From positions 1-64,000 of the forward strand of contig NZ_JAJDWC010000081.1 of assembly GCF_022825805.1 (NCBI RefSeq): DNA of 64,000 bases. The letters run 5' to 3'. This DNA is from Phaeobacter sp. (GTDB taxonomy: Bacteria; Pseudomonadota; Alphaproteobacteria; Rhodobacterales; Rhodobacteraceae). A model generated the notes under the pieces. That model ran no database searches. It was not told the origin of the DNA and worked only from the letters and a program-made list of their open reading frames with translations. The translations under genes were made by a program, and so were the position numbers. Below, in pieces: positions 55,569-64,000 of the stretch; the stretch's first letter is position 1; each line of letters opens with the position of its first letter.

Positions 55569-57059
55569 ATGTCCCAAGGTGATACGCCGCGCGATGCAAA
55601 CGGTGACCGGTTGCAAAGCCGCGCTGTCCACAGTGCTGACGGCGCATCTGATCATGCAAATGGCGGGCCTGACGTGGCCTTGACCCATGGCAGCCGTAGC
55701 ACAGACGAGCGCGCAAGCGATGCGCGGGCGGGGCGCGCGGTGGCGATCCCGTCGGGCCGTTTGCAGCGGGTGGCGCGTATGGGGGGCATGGCGGCCCAGA
55801 TCGCAGGTGGCGTGGCGTTGGATGGTGCTGCGCAGCTGTTGCGCGGGCAGAGGCCGGATCTGCGCCAGTTGATCCTGACACCCTCGGCGATATCGCGGCT
55901 GACGCAAGAGTTGGCGCGGATGCGTGGGGCGGCGATGAAGATGGGCCAGCTGCTGTCGATGGATGCGGGCGATCTGTTGCCAGAGGAGCTGTCCCAGATC
56001 CTCTCGCGTCTGCGCGCGGATGCGGATTTCATGCCGCCCAAACAGCTGAAACAGGTGTTGGATGCGGAATGGGGGCCGGGCTGGCAGAAACGCTTTCGCC
56101 GCTTTGACGTGCGCCCGATTGCAGCGGCCTCCATTGGCCAGGTCCATCGGGCGGTGCTGCCCTGCGGCGAAGAGGTCGCGATCAAGGTGCAATATCCGGG
56201 TGTTGCGCGCAGTATCGACAGTGATCTGTCCAATCTGGGCAGCCTGTTGCGGGCGGCGCGGGTGTTCCCGCCGGGTTTTGATCTGGAGCCCTATCTGATC
56301 GAGGCCCGCAAACAGCTGCATGAAGAGGTGGATTACCGGCGCGAGGCGCAGGAGATGGCGGCCTATGCGGCCCGGCTGGAGGGGGACGCGCGGCTGTTGG
56401 TGCCGCGTCACTATCCGCATCTGTCCACCGGATCCGTGTTGGTGATGCAGTTCATGCAGGGTCAACCGATCGAACAGGCGGTGGCTGCCGCGGGGCTGCA
56501 GCGCGACGGTATTGCCCGCGATCTGCTGGCGCTGATGCTGCGGGAGCTGTTCGAATTTGGCGTCATGCAAAGCGATCCGAATTTTGCCAATTACCTTTGG
56601 CAGCCGGACACTGGCTGTATTGTTCTGTTGGATTTTGGTGCCACGCGCGGATTGGACCCTACCACTGTGACGGGCTATCGCAATCTGCTGCATGCGGGGT
56701 TGGTGGAGCGCACACCTTTTGCAATTGAGCGGGCTGCCGGGGCGCTTGGCCTGTTGCCGCAGGATCTGCGGGCGGATCACCGAGCGCGGTTGCTGGCGAT
56801 GATCGAGCAGGTGCTGGGTGTCCTGCGCCAGCCGGGCAATTTCGATTTCGCGGACACCTCCTTGGCGCAGCAGTTGCAGGCTGAGGGGATGGCAATGGTG
56901 CAAGAGGGTATGGCACCGCCGCCCGTGCCGATGGATGTGCTGTTTGTGCAGCGCAAATTGGGGGGGCTGGTTCTGCTGGCCACGCGGTTGGCGGCGCAGG
57001 TCGATCTGGCGAGCCTGTTGGACCCTTATACGCGTGCGGATATCGCCGCCGCCGAGTAG
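55569..57059 (+). CDS. ABC1/UbiB (AarF)-family atypical kinase
   Basis: RMRGAAMKMGQLLSMDAGDLLPEELSQILSRLRADADFMP...PIAAASIGQVHRAVLPCGEEVAIKVQYPGV...HEEVDYRREAQ. Confidence 0.92.
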   Translation: MSQGDTPRDANGDRLQSRAVHSADGASDHANGGPDVALTHGSRSTDERASDARAGRAVAIPSGRLQRVARMGGMAAQIAGGVALDGAAQLLRGQRPDLRQLILTPSAISRLTQELARMRGAAMKMGQLLSMDAGDLLPEELSQILSRLRADADFMPPKQLKQVLDAEWGPGWQKRFRRFDVRPIAAASIGQVHRAVLPCGEEVAIKVQYPGVARSIDSDLSNLGSLLRAARVFPPGFDLEPYLIEARKQLHEEVDYRREAQEMAAYAARLEGDARLLVPRHYPHLSTGSVLVMQFMQGQPIEQAVAAAGLQRDGIARDLLALMLRELFEFGVMQSDPNFANYLWQPDTGCIVLLDFGATRGLDPTTVTGYRNLLHAGLVERTPFAIERAAGALGLLPQDLRADHRARLLAMIEQVLGVLRQPGNFDFADTSLAQQLQAEGMAMVQEGMAPPPVPMDVLFVQRKLGGLVLLATRLAAQVDLASLLDPYTRADIAAAE

Positions 57060-57102
57060 CGTGGTTTGCGCCAAAAGTGTTCTTTAGAGACGTATTTTGT
57101 GG

Positions 57103-58266
57103 TCATACCAGCGGGGTGACGCAGCTGAGGTCGCTGGCGATCCGGATCATCGCGGCCGGGTGGCGCAGCGGCTGGCCCAGATGCAACCGCCCGACATGAG
57201 ACAGGCCCATCAGATCGGCGGGCACAGAGGTTGCGGCCGCCAAGGCCGCGGGCAGGGTCACCCCAACCTCGTGATGCAACAGTCGCAACGCCTGCGTCAG
57301 GTCCAGATCAGCGCCAGCCAGCGTACCATCTGCCAGGGTCAGCCTGGAGGGCGCCTGCGATGATGCGCTGCGGTCGCGGTTGATGCGGCGGCCATCAAGG
57401 TGGAAATGATCCAGATCGGTTCCGGCCACGGCCATGGCATCCGTGACCAGGAACAGCTGTCCGGGGCCCTGTTTGGCAGCCCAGGCCCGGCGCAGGGTGA
57501 CCGGATGGACATGGATGCCATCTGCGATCACCCCTGCGCTCAGCTCCGGTCGGTCGAGCGCGGTGCCGACCAGGCCGGGTTCTCGGCTGGTCAGGGGGCT
57601 CATGGCGTTGAACAGATGGGTGACGCAGCGCGCCCCGGCCTGAACGTAGCGTAGGGCGGTGTCATAGTTGCAGGCGCTGTGCCCCAGGGACACCACCGCA
57701 CCAGCCTGTACCAACTGTGCGACCTGATCTGTGGTGCAGGATTCCGGGGCGATGGTCAGCATGAACGCAGGCAGGGTCTGGGCCGCATCAATCAGCAGGT
57801 CGAGATCTGCCGCCGTCATCGGGCGGATGAGAGCCGCGTCATGCGCACCTTTGCGCTGCGGGTCGAGGTGGGGGCCCTCCAGATGCAGGCCAGCGACGCC
57901 GGGCACGCCATTGGCCAGGGCGGTTTTGGCGGCCCAGATGGCGGCGGCGGTGGTGTCATAGCTGGCTGTGATGAGGGTGGGCAGCAGAGCGGCCGTGCCA
58001 AGACGGCTGTGCGCCGCTGCAATCTGCCCCAAACCTTCGGGTGTTGGGGTGTCATTGACCATCACGCCGCCGCCGCCGTTCACTTGCAGATCGACATAGC
58101 CGGGGGCGATGATATCCCCGTTGATATCGATCCGCTGGCCGTCTTTTTGCAGGGCGATCGGACCCATATCGCTGAGGCAGCCCTCTGCCACGCGGATGGC
58201 GGTCTGTTCGTGCAGGTGATCGCCATCAAAGAAGCGGGCGTTGACGTAGATCTGCGCTGTCATCAT
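57103..58266 (-). CDS. nagA: N-acetylglucosamine-6-phosphate deacetylase
   Basis: DIIAPGYVDLQVNGGGGVMVNDTPT...AGLHLEGPHLDPQRKGAHD...SLGHSACNYDTALRYVQAGARCVTHLFNAMSPLTSREPGLVGTAL...LVTDAM. Confidence 0.93.
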   Translation of the reverse strand: MMTAQIYVNARFFDGDHLHEQTAIRVAEGCLSDMGPIALQKDGQRIDINGDIIAPGYVDLQVNGGGGVMVNDTPTPEGLGQIAAAHSRLGTAALLPTLITASYDTTAAAIWAAKTALANGVPGVAGLHLEGPHLDPQRKGAHDAALIRPMTAADLDLLIDAAQTLPAFMLTIAPESCTTDQVAQLVQAGAVVSLGHSACNYDTALRYVQAGARCVTHLFNAMSPLTSREPGLVGTALDRPELSAGVIADGIHVHPVTLRRAWAAKQGPGQLFLVTDAMAVAGTDLDHFHLDGRRINRDRSASSQAPSRLTLADGTLAGADLDLTQALRLLHHEVGVTLPAALAAATSVPADLMGLSHVGRLHLGQPLRHPAAMIRIASDLSCVTPLV

Positions 58267-59171
58267 AGCTCCCCCTTGGTTTGTAGCTCTGCGCGAAACT
58301 GGCGGGCCAGGATCAGCGCGCCCTCTAGTGGGGTGGCCAGTGGTGGCAGCAGTTTGGCTTGCACGGCTTGCGGCAGATAGAGCGCGAGCTGTGGCCCGAC
58401 GCCGCCGGTCAGGCAGAGCGGGGTGTCGGCCAGCCAGCCAAGGCGCTGCAGATCGGCCAGCAGGCGGGCAGCACCGGTTTCCAGCACCGTTATGGCGTGG
58501 CTATCCCCTGCGGTGGCGGCGGTGGTGATCTGCTGGGCCAATTGGCCCATCACGCTGGGGCTGGTGGTCTGGGCAAAGGCGATGATGCCATCGCTGCCAC
58601 CAAGTTCTGCCAGCAGATGCTGGGTCAGGGCGCTGTGCGTATAGAGCCCATCGCAGCAATCGAGGCAGCGGGCCAAGATCTGGCGCACCAACCAGGGCGC
58701 GCTGGCGGGATCGCCCAGCACCGGACCCCAACCACCCGCAAAGCGGCGGCTTGCCCCCAGTTGCAGACCCAGAAAAGAGCCGGTTCCGCAATGAGCCAAG
58801 GCCCCATCGCGCCTAGTTTGGCATAGGCCATGGGCGCCTGCCAGAGCGGCGGCGCGGTCCTCTTCGACCCGGGCGTGGGGGCAGGGCAGGGCGGCAGCGA
58901 TGTCCTGCGCAATCTGGGTGCTGGTCACCCCTGCAAGGCCGAAATAGGCGGGCAGGGTGTGGAGCGCGTCGGTGCTGATCTCGGCGGCAGTTGCCAGTTG
59001 CTGCAGGCCATCCGTGATCTGCGCCAAGGCGGCCGCTCGGTCGCTTGTGACATTGGCGGGGCCGGTCTGGATGCTGATCTGCCGGGTGTCGTTGGCCAGA
59101 ACCAGGCGGCAGTGGCTGCCACCACCATCGACGGCAAGGACGGGGTTGAGAGCGGGATCAAGCATATCCAA
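58263..59171 (-). CDS. N-acetylglucosamine kinase, BadF/BadG-type ATPase family
   Basis: NPVLAVDGGGSHCRLVLAN; GTGSFLGLQLGASRRFAGGWGPVLGDPASAPWL; overlaps nagA. Confidence 0.88.
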   Translation of the reverse strand: MDMLDPALNPVLAVDGGGSHCRLVLANDTRQISIQTGPANVTSDRAAALAQITDGLQQLATAAEISTDALHTLPAYFGLAGVTSTQIAQDIAAALPCPHARVEEDRAAALAGAHGLCQTRRDGALAHCGTGSFLGLQLGASRRFAGGWGPVLGDPASAPWLVRQILARCLDCCDGLYTHSALTQHLLAELGGSDGIIAFAQTTSPSVMGQLAQQITTAATAGDSHAITVLETGAARLLADLQRLGWLADTPLCLTGGVGPQLALYLPQAVQAKLLPPLATPLEGALILARQFRAELQTKGEL

Positions 59172-59498
59172 TGGCTAAAGCATTGGCGGGCCGAGAGAAA
59201 GACCTGTTGATCAGCGCATTGGCGATACCACCGCAGAGGTAAGCCGTTGGCGCAGTCCTGGTTCTGCGGCGCCTGTCAGGGGGAGGTGGTCACGCGTGGG
59301 GTCTGGCACGCGCATGGGCTAGAACAGCGGCTTAAACACAGTCCAAGACGTCGGGCCAGAACACCGGGCTGAAAATGCGGGTCAAAGCCCTGCTGGTGGA
59401 CCGATGCCAGACGTGGTCTGGATGGCGCAGCTTGCGCTGCGGATCGGATCCATGTGGTTCAGCCCCAGTTGCGGGGGGCTGAACCGGATGCGCAGGAT

Positions 59499-62400
59499 TT
59501 ACCAGTCGGTGCGCTCGTAGGTGTCGGTGTTGATCTGCGTCACCTCGGGTGCCTGTTGCACCACGACAGGCTCTGCCATCACGTCGGGTTGACCTGCGCC
59601 ACCGCCGTCGCCCGCGTCGCCGCCATCACCACCGTCGTCGCTGCCGGCCGCGTCCCAGGCCCCCATGTCGGCGGCGCCTGCTTCTGCTCCGGCTGCGGAT
59701 GGGGCCGGATCCACATCCGGCAGGTCCGGATCGGGTGCGGTTTCCGGATCGCCCACCGGGATCGAGAATTCGCTGCTGCTGCTGACGGGCGCGCCATTGA
59801 AGGCGGTATCGTTGACAGTGATTTCGCCGTTGATTTCCCCCTCGTAACCGGGTGGCGGAGAGACCTCCAGCGCGTCGATGTTCCAGCCGGACAGATCAAC
59901 CGGGTTGCCATCCGTCACGATGGCGTTGTCACCACTGGTCACTATAGTGTTCGGCGGTAATCCTTCGACCCCGACGGTTGCGCTGTCGCTTGCATTGGAG
60001 AGATCAATGCCGACGTCCAGTGTGCCATTGACCTCGACTGCAAGGTCTTGATCCGCTTGCAGCACTTCCCGCCCGTCGGAATCCGGACCTTCCCATTCCA
60101 GTTTCAGCCCGGCGCGGCCATAGTTTTCGAAATAGCGTACTTCGATATCGTGGGTGCCGGGTTCCAGCGTGATCTGACCGGAGTCGCCACGGTAGGAATG
60201 GTTGCCATCGTCGCGCAGGACCTCTTCGCCGTTGGCATAAACCACCACACCATCGTCGGCAGAGGTGAAGAACGTATAGTCTCCGCCCTCTTCCACGGTC
60301 ACTTTGCCTTCGATCCGGGTGGCAAAGGTATCTTTCGATCCCTCCTCCCAGAAACTGTCGTGGCTGTTGGTGTAGTTGATCTCGCTCTGATGGTCCTGAT
60401 GGGTTGGCGTGGCGTCCCAATCGACGTCATCCAGCTTGCCGATGCTGTGATTGACGTCTAGGTAATCGGCCTTGAACCCGGTGACCATGGCAGCCGAGGG
60501 TTCGGTGATCTGGGCCTCGCCGACCTCCATCGTGATGTGTTGATTGATCGGGTTGTTGCCATTGCTGTCGCTCATGCTGAGGTTGGCAGAAACCTCCCCG
60601 ACATAATCGTATGGCGGTGTGATCATCAGCATTTCGCTGTCCATGCCAGTGATGTCGGCATGGCCATCGGCATCCGCGATCAGGGTTTCACCGCCAACCT
60701 CGACCACGGTGCCCGGGGGCAGTCCGTCCAGGGCCAGGGTGGTGTCCTCGCTCAACCCGCTGTCGGGGTGTGAGACATTCATCGCGATGGGCATGCCCGA
60801 GACGGTCTGTGCTTCGGACATATCCGGTGCGGTGACCAGCTCTGGCCCATCCATGCCGGGGCCTTCCCACTCCAGCTTCAGCCCGGCGTGGCCGTAGTTT
60901 TCGAAATACCGCACCTCGATGTGGTGGGTGCCGGGTTCAAGGGTCACCTCGCCTGATTTGGTCTGATAGGCGTGCAGGCCGTCGTTTTTGACCACAGGCT
61001 GACCGTTCACCATCAGTTGGGCGCCATCATCGCCGCCCAGATCGAAGCGGTAGGTGCCGCCTTCGTCAACCTGAACGGCGCCGCTGATTTCCACGCCAAA
61101 GGTTTCGGTGTCACCGCCTTCCCAGAAGGAATTGGCGCTGTTTTCGTAGTTGATGTCGGTGACCAGTTCCTGATGGGTCGGTTCGGCGTCCCAATCCACA
61201 TCGTCCAGCGAGGACAGGCGTTGGTCGACATCGAAATACTGCGCGTGAAACCCGGTCTGAACCGTCAGATCCGCCATATCGGCGACACCAACGGTAAAGG
61301 TTTCCGAGGTCGAGAGCCCCCCTGAATCCGTAACCGTGACCTCTACATCAACCGCGGCGGCCTCTTCATAGTCGAGCGACGCGGTCTCTTTCAGGCGCAG
61401 GAGCCCATCGACCACTTCGAAACGGTCATCCGAGACCTCGAACATATGGCTGTCATCGGCGTCGGGGTCTTCGAAGTTCACCCGGTTGATGATGGCACCG
61501 CTGACATTTTCGGCCACCATATTCGGCACCGATGTGACAGAGATATTGTCGACCAAGGCACCGTAGGTGTCGTTCTGATCAGCGGCCTCGCGCAGTTCCA
61601 GTTTATCCTCGCCGGTGCCGACCACCTGCATTTCGAAGGTGGTCCATTCCTTGCTGTCCGGGTCCAGCTGGCCGACCAGTTCGTCGTTCCAATAGACCTC
61701 AACCGTGTCGGTGCCATTGGTCAGCCGTTCGCGCAGATCCATGCCCAGATCATAGACCTGGCCTTCATTGGTCTGCAGGGTCTGGCTGATGCTGTCGATG
61801 CCGCGCCCGGAGTCCATTTCCAGGTGCTGATCGCCGTCAGAGGCGCGGGTGCGGCCCAGTTGATCCCAGACCTCCATGCTGGTGTCCGTGTCCCAACCGC
61901 CGGAATTATCCTCGCGGAAGGCCCGCCAGCGCCCGGCATTGAGATCGAATTCCTCAAAACTGCCGTTCTGCACCAGATTTTCACTCTCCCCCCCGAGGGT
62001 GAGATTGGTTGGCGCTTCGTTCTGGTCGTTGACCTCGACGGTGAAGTCTTCGGTATGGCTGGTGCCTGCGGCGTCTGTGACGGTGACCTGGACGTCGATC
62101 TCGGCCTCATCCTCGTGGTTGAGGGTGACGCCTTCCTTCAGTTGCAGCTGGCCATCGACGACCTCAAACCGGTCGTCGGAGACGCTGTAGCTATGGGTGT
62201 CATTGGCGTCCTCGTCCTGCGCGGAGAGCGATCCAACGACGGCACCGTCGGCGTTTTCATCGACGGCAGAGCCTGCGAGGTTGACGCCAGTGACGGCATC
62301 GTTCTGGTCGTTGACCTCGACGGTAAAGTCTTCGGTGTGGCTGGTCCCTGCAGCGTCGGTGACGGTGACCTGGACGTCGATCTCGGCCTCGTCCTCGTGG

Positions 62401-63704
62401 TTGAGGGTGACGCCGTCCTTTAGCTGCAGCTGGCCGTCGACAACCTCAAACCGGTCGTCCGAGACGCTGTAGCTGTGGGTGTCATTGGCGTCCTCGTCCT
62501 GCGCGGAGAGTGACCCGACGACGGCGCCATCGGCGTTCTCATCGACGGCAGAGCCTGCGAGGTTCACGCCAGTGACGGCGTCGTTCTGGTCGTTGACCTC
62601 GACGGTGAAGTCTTCGGTATGGCTGGTGCCTGCGGCGTCTGTGACGGTGACCTGGACGTCGATCTCGGCCTCATCCTCGTGGTTGAGGGTGACGCCGTCC
62701 TTCAGCTGCAGTTGGCCGTCGACGACCTCAAACCGGTCATCGGAGACGCTGTAGCTGTGGGTGTCATTGGCGTCCTCATCCTGTGCCGACAGTGATCCGA
62801 CAACGGCGCCATCGGCGTTTTCATCGACTGATGAGTCGGAGAGAGAGACCCCGTCGGGCGCGTGGTTGCTTGGGCCCCGTACGACCGCGGGGGCGTCTGT
62901 GTCGTCATCGGGATCACCTGTTTGATCGCCACCGGTTTCCCCGCCTGGTTCCCCATCGGTATCCGGCTGGGTCGTGTCATCAGGATCTGTGGATCCGCCT
63001 GATGTGTCGCCATCGGTTGGGGTGGTTGGATCGGTCGTCTGGTCCGGGGTTGAGGGTGTCACTGACGGTGTGACAGGATCCGGCTCGACCGGGTCGGTTT
63101 GATCCGTATCTGGGGTTGTTGGCGCAGTCTCCGGATCCGTTTGTGTCGCGGTTGGTTGCGAACCTCCTGCCGGACCAGAGGGAACACCGCCGCCAAGGAA
63201 GCTGCCATCAGGCTGAGCGGCCGGGGCGGCGCCCTGACCTTGCTCTTGCCCGCGCGCTTGCCCGCCTGTTTGATCGCCCGGTTGCCCGCTATTGGTGTCA
63301 GCGTTATTTGGACTGGTGCCGCCGGTTGGCACGCTGTTTGAGGAGGCCGTGGCAGGCGCGTTGGCGGCTGCTGTTGTGGTCTGGCTTGCGTTCGCAGCGG
63401 CGTCTTGGCCCGGGGTGTTTGGCTGTGGCGTAGACGGATTTTGCGTGGATGTGGCAGCGGCTTGGGGGTCGCCAGAGGTGCCCGGTGCGGTCTGGCCCAT
63501 GGCGCCATTGGCATTGCCATGGTCCACCATATCGCCTTCTTGCTGGGCGCCGGTGTGCAGCGTGCTGCGCGTCTGATCGTCTGGGGCGATCTCGGCCCCT
63601 TTGGCCATCTGGGCGGCAAAGGCTTCTTTCTCGGCCTGGTCCTTAGCGCTTTGATTGCCCGCCACTTTGCCGGTCATTGCGCCCGGTTTGAACTGTTCAC
63701 CCAT
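59499..63704 (-). CDS. Large repeat protein: low-complexity N-terminus, three near-identical cadherin-like repeats, a carbohydrate-binding-like module, two PA14-like domains
   Basis: 3x (VDENADGAVVGSLSAQDEDANDTHSYSVSDDRFEVVDGQLQLK...NHEDEAEIDVQVTVTDAAGTSHTEDFTVEVNDQN); 2x PA14-like (GTYRFDLGGDDGAQLMVNGQPVVKNDGLHAYQTKSGEVTLEPGTHHIEVRYFENYGHAGLKLEWEGP). Confidence 0.9.
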   Translation of the reverse strand: MGEQFKPGAMTGKVAGNQSAKDQAEKEAFAAQMAKGAEIAPDDQTRSTLHTGAQQEGDMVDHGNANGAMGQTAPGTSGDPQAAATSTQNPSTPQPNTPGQDAAANASQTTTAAANAPATASSNSVPTGGTSPNNADTNSGQPGDQTGGQARGQEQGQGAAPAAQPDGSFLGGGVPSGPAGGSQPTATQTDPETAPTTPDTDQTDPVEPDPVTPSVTPSTPDQTTDPTTPTDGDTSGGSTDPDDTTQPDTDGEPGGETGGDQTGDPDDDTDAPAVVRGPSNHAPDGVSLSDSSVDENADGAVVGSLSAQDEDANDTHSYSVSDDRFEVVDGQLQLKDGVTLNHEDEAEIDVQVTVTDAAGTSHTEDFTVEVNDQNDAVTGVNLAGSAVDENADGAVVGSLSAQDEDANDTHSYSVSDDRFEVVDGQLQLKDGVTLNHEDEAEIDVQVTVTDAAGTSHTEDFTVEVNDQNDAVTGVNLAGSAVDENADGAVVGSLSAQDEDANDTHSYSVSDDRFEVVDGQLQLKEGVTLNHEDEAEIDVQVTVTDAAGTSHTEDFTVEVNDQNEAPTNLTLGGESENLVQNGSFEEFDLNAGRWRAFREDNSGGWDTDTSMEVWDQLGRTRASDGDQHLEMDSGRGIDSISQTLQTNEGQVYDLGMDLRERLTNGTDTVEVYWNDELVGQLDPDSKEWTTFEMQVVGTGEDKLELREAADQNDTYGALVDNISVTSVPNMVAENVSGAIINRVNFEDPDADDSHMFEVSDDRFEVVDGLLRLKETASLDYEEAAAVDVEVTVTDSGGLSTSETFTVGVADMADLTVQTGFHAQYFDVDQRLSSLDDVDWDAEPTHQELVTDINYENSANSFWEGGDTETFGVEISGAVQVDEGGTYRFDLGGDDGAQLMVNGQPVVKNDGLHAYQTKSGEVTLEPGTHHIEVRYFENYGHAGLKLEWEGPGMDGPELVTAPDMSEAQTVSGMPIAMNVSHPDSGLSEDTTLALDGLPPGTVVEVGGETLIADADGHADITGMDSEMLMITPPYDYVGEVSANLSMSDSNGNNPINQHITMEVGEAQITEPSAAMVTGFKADYLDVNHSIGKLDDVDWDATPTHQDHQSEINYTNSHDSFWEEGSKDTFATRIEGKVTVEEGGDYTFFTSADDGVVVYANGEEVLRDDGNHSYRGDSGQITLEPGTHDIEVRYFENYGRAGLKLEWEGPDSDGREVLQADQDLAVEVNGTLDVGIDLSNASDSATVGVEGLPPNTIVTSGDNAIVTDGNPVDLSGWNIDALEVSPPPGYEGEINGEITVNDTAFNGAPVSSSSEFSIPVGDPETAPDPDLPDVDPAPSAAGAEAGAADMGAWDAAGSDDGGDGGDAGDGGGAGQPDVMAEPVVVQQAPEVTQINTDTYERTDW
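62005..62855. repeat. Three tandem 282-bp (94-codon) in-frame repeats in the large protein gene
   Basis: Near-identical units; antisense ORFs at 62197 and 62479 repeat with exactly 282-bp spacing. Confidence 0.9.
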
Positions 63705-63871
63705 CGTCACACCCCCTTGTGCGAAACCACATCTGCGGACTATCCGCGCCGACGGATTGACCAATCGTTAATCTCTTGGCTCGAACTGCGGAGAATTTGA
63801 CTCGAAGTGCGCCCGAAACGATGGCGTGGGTTTAGGAAACCGAAAGGAATTTGCGGCGACGTTAACGGTAC

Positions 63872-64000
63872 TTATTCGGGTGGTACGGTGACGTAGATGG
63901 AAATGGATGAATTCAGCGGACAGCGCAATTCGGTCGCTGTGAAAGTGCCGGTTTGGGCAGCGTCCTTATCGTTGAACGTGGTCGCGCTGGTGATGCCGGT
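63872..64000 (-). CDS. C-terminal end of an unidentified protein; runs off the right edge
   Basis: Minus frame TGITSATTFNDKDAAQTGTFTATELRCPLNSSISIYVTVPPE*; 43 codons including a TAA stop at 63872. Confidence 0.4.
   Translation of the reverse strand, partial: TGITSATTFNDKDAAQTGTFTATELRCPLNSSISIYVTVPPE

Noticed and set aside
55560-57074. 504-aa minus-strand ORF
   Set aside because: Antisense to the ABC1-family kinase; composition biased (Gln/Arg/His) and no domain.
61446-62754. Repeated plus-strand ORFs in the large repeat-protein gene (e.g. 62197-62472, 62479-62754)
   Set aside because: Repeated only because the minus-strand coding repeat is duplicated; no start signals or family resemblance.
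1-64000. CRISPR array
   Set aside because: No spaced direct-repeat array of the right size; the 22-bp iterons are contiguous without spacers.
1-64000. tRNA or rRNA genes
   Set aside because: No recognisable tRNA cloverleaf or rRNA sequence noticed; a tRNAscan/Infernal run would be needed to exclude one formally.

Overview
The window looks like part of a GC-rich Rhodobacterales/Roseobacter-group extrachromosomal replicon (inferred from gene content; no database search was possible). A replication/partition core lies at about 48.5-53.1 kb: a RepB/Rep_3-type initiator, five tandem 22-bp iterons, an AT-rich stretch, parA and parB, and four copies of a parS-like palindrome GTTTCG-N3-CGAAAC. The rest is mostly nutrient acquisition: a complete C-P lyase region (phnF divergent from phnGHI-HAD-JKLNM; phnCDEE plus a hexapeptide acetyltransferase), haem uptake (TonB-dependent receptor, hmuSTUV, ChaN-like protein, ABM-domain protein), a siderophore TonB receptor with ABC importer and reductase, ExbB-ExbD-ExbD-TonB, 5-oxoprolinase pxpBCA, a dabB-dabA inorganic-carbon system with a divergent LysR regulator, dps, a luxI-type AHL synthase without an adjacent luxR, nagA/nagK, and a 1.4 kaa cadherin-like/PA14 repeat protein. 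The left end holds toxin-antitoxin modules (a decayed mazEF and an intact RES/Xre pair) and an IS6-type transposase remnant. The most interesting items are the parS-like palindromes embedded in repB, parA and parB; the iteron array; a CtrA-type site (TTAA-N7-TTAAC) upstream of luxI; a perfect ICE/Irr-box-like palindrome upstream of dps; a 17-bp motif shared by two haem-locus promoter regions; a palindrome around the likely pxp promoter; and an antisense DUF1045 (2H phosphoesterase-like) pseudogene in the C-P lyase operon, next to a HAD hydrolase that is translationally coupled between phnI and phnJ.
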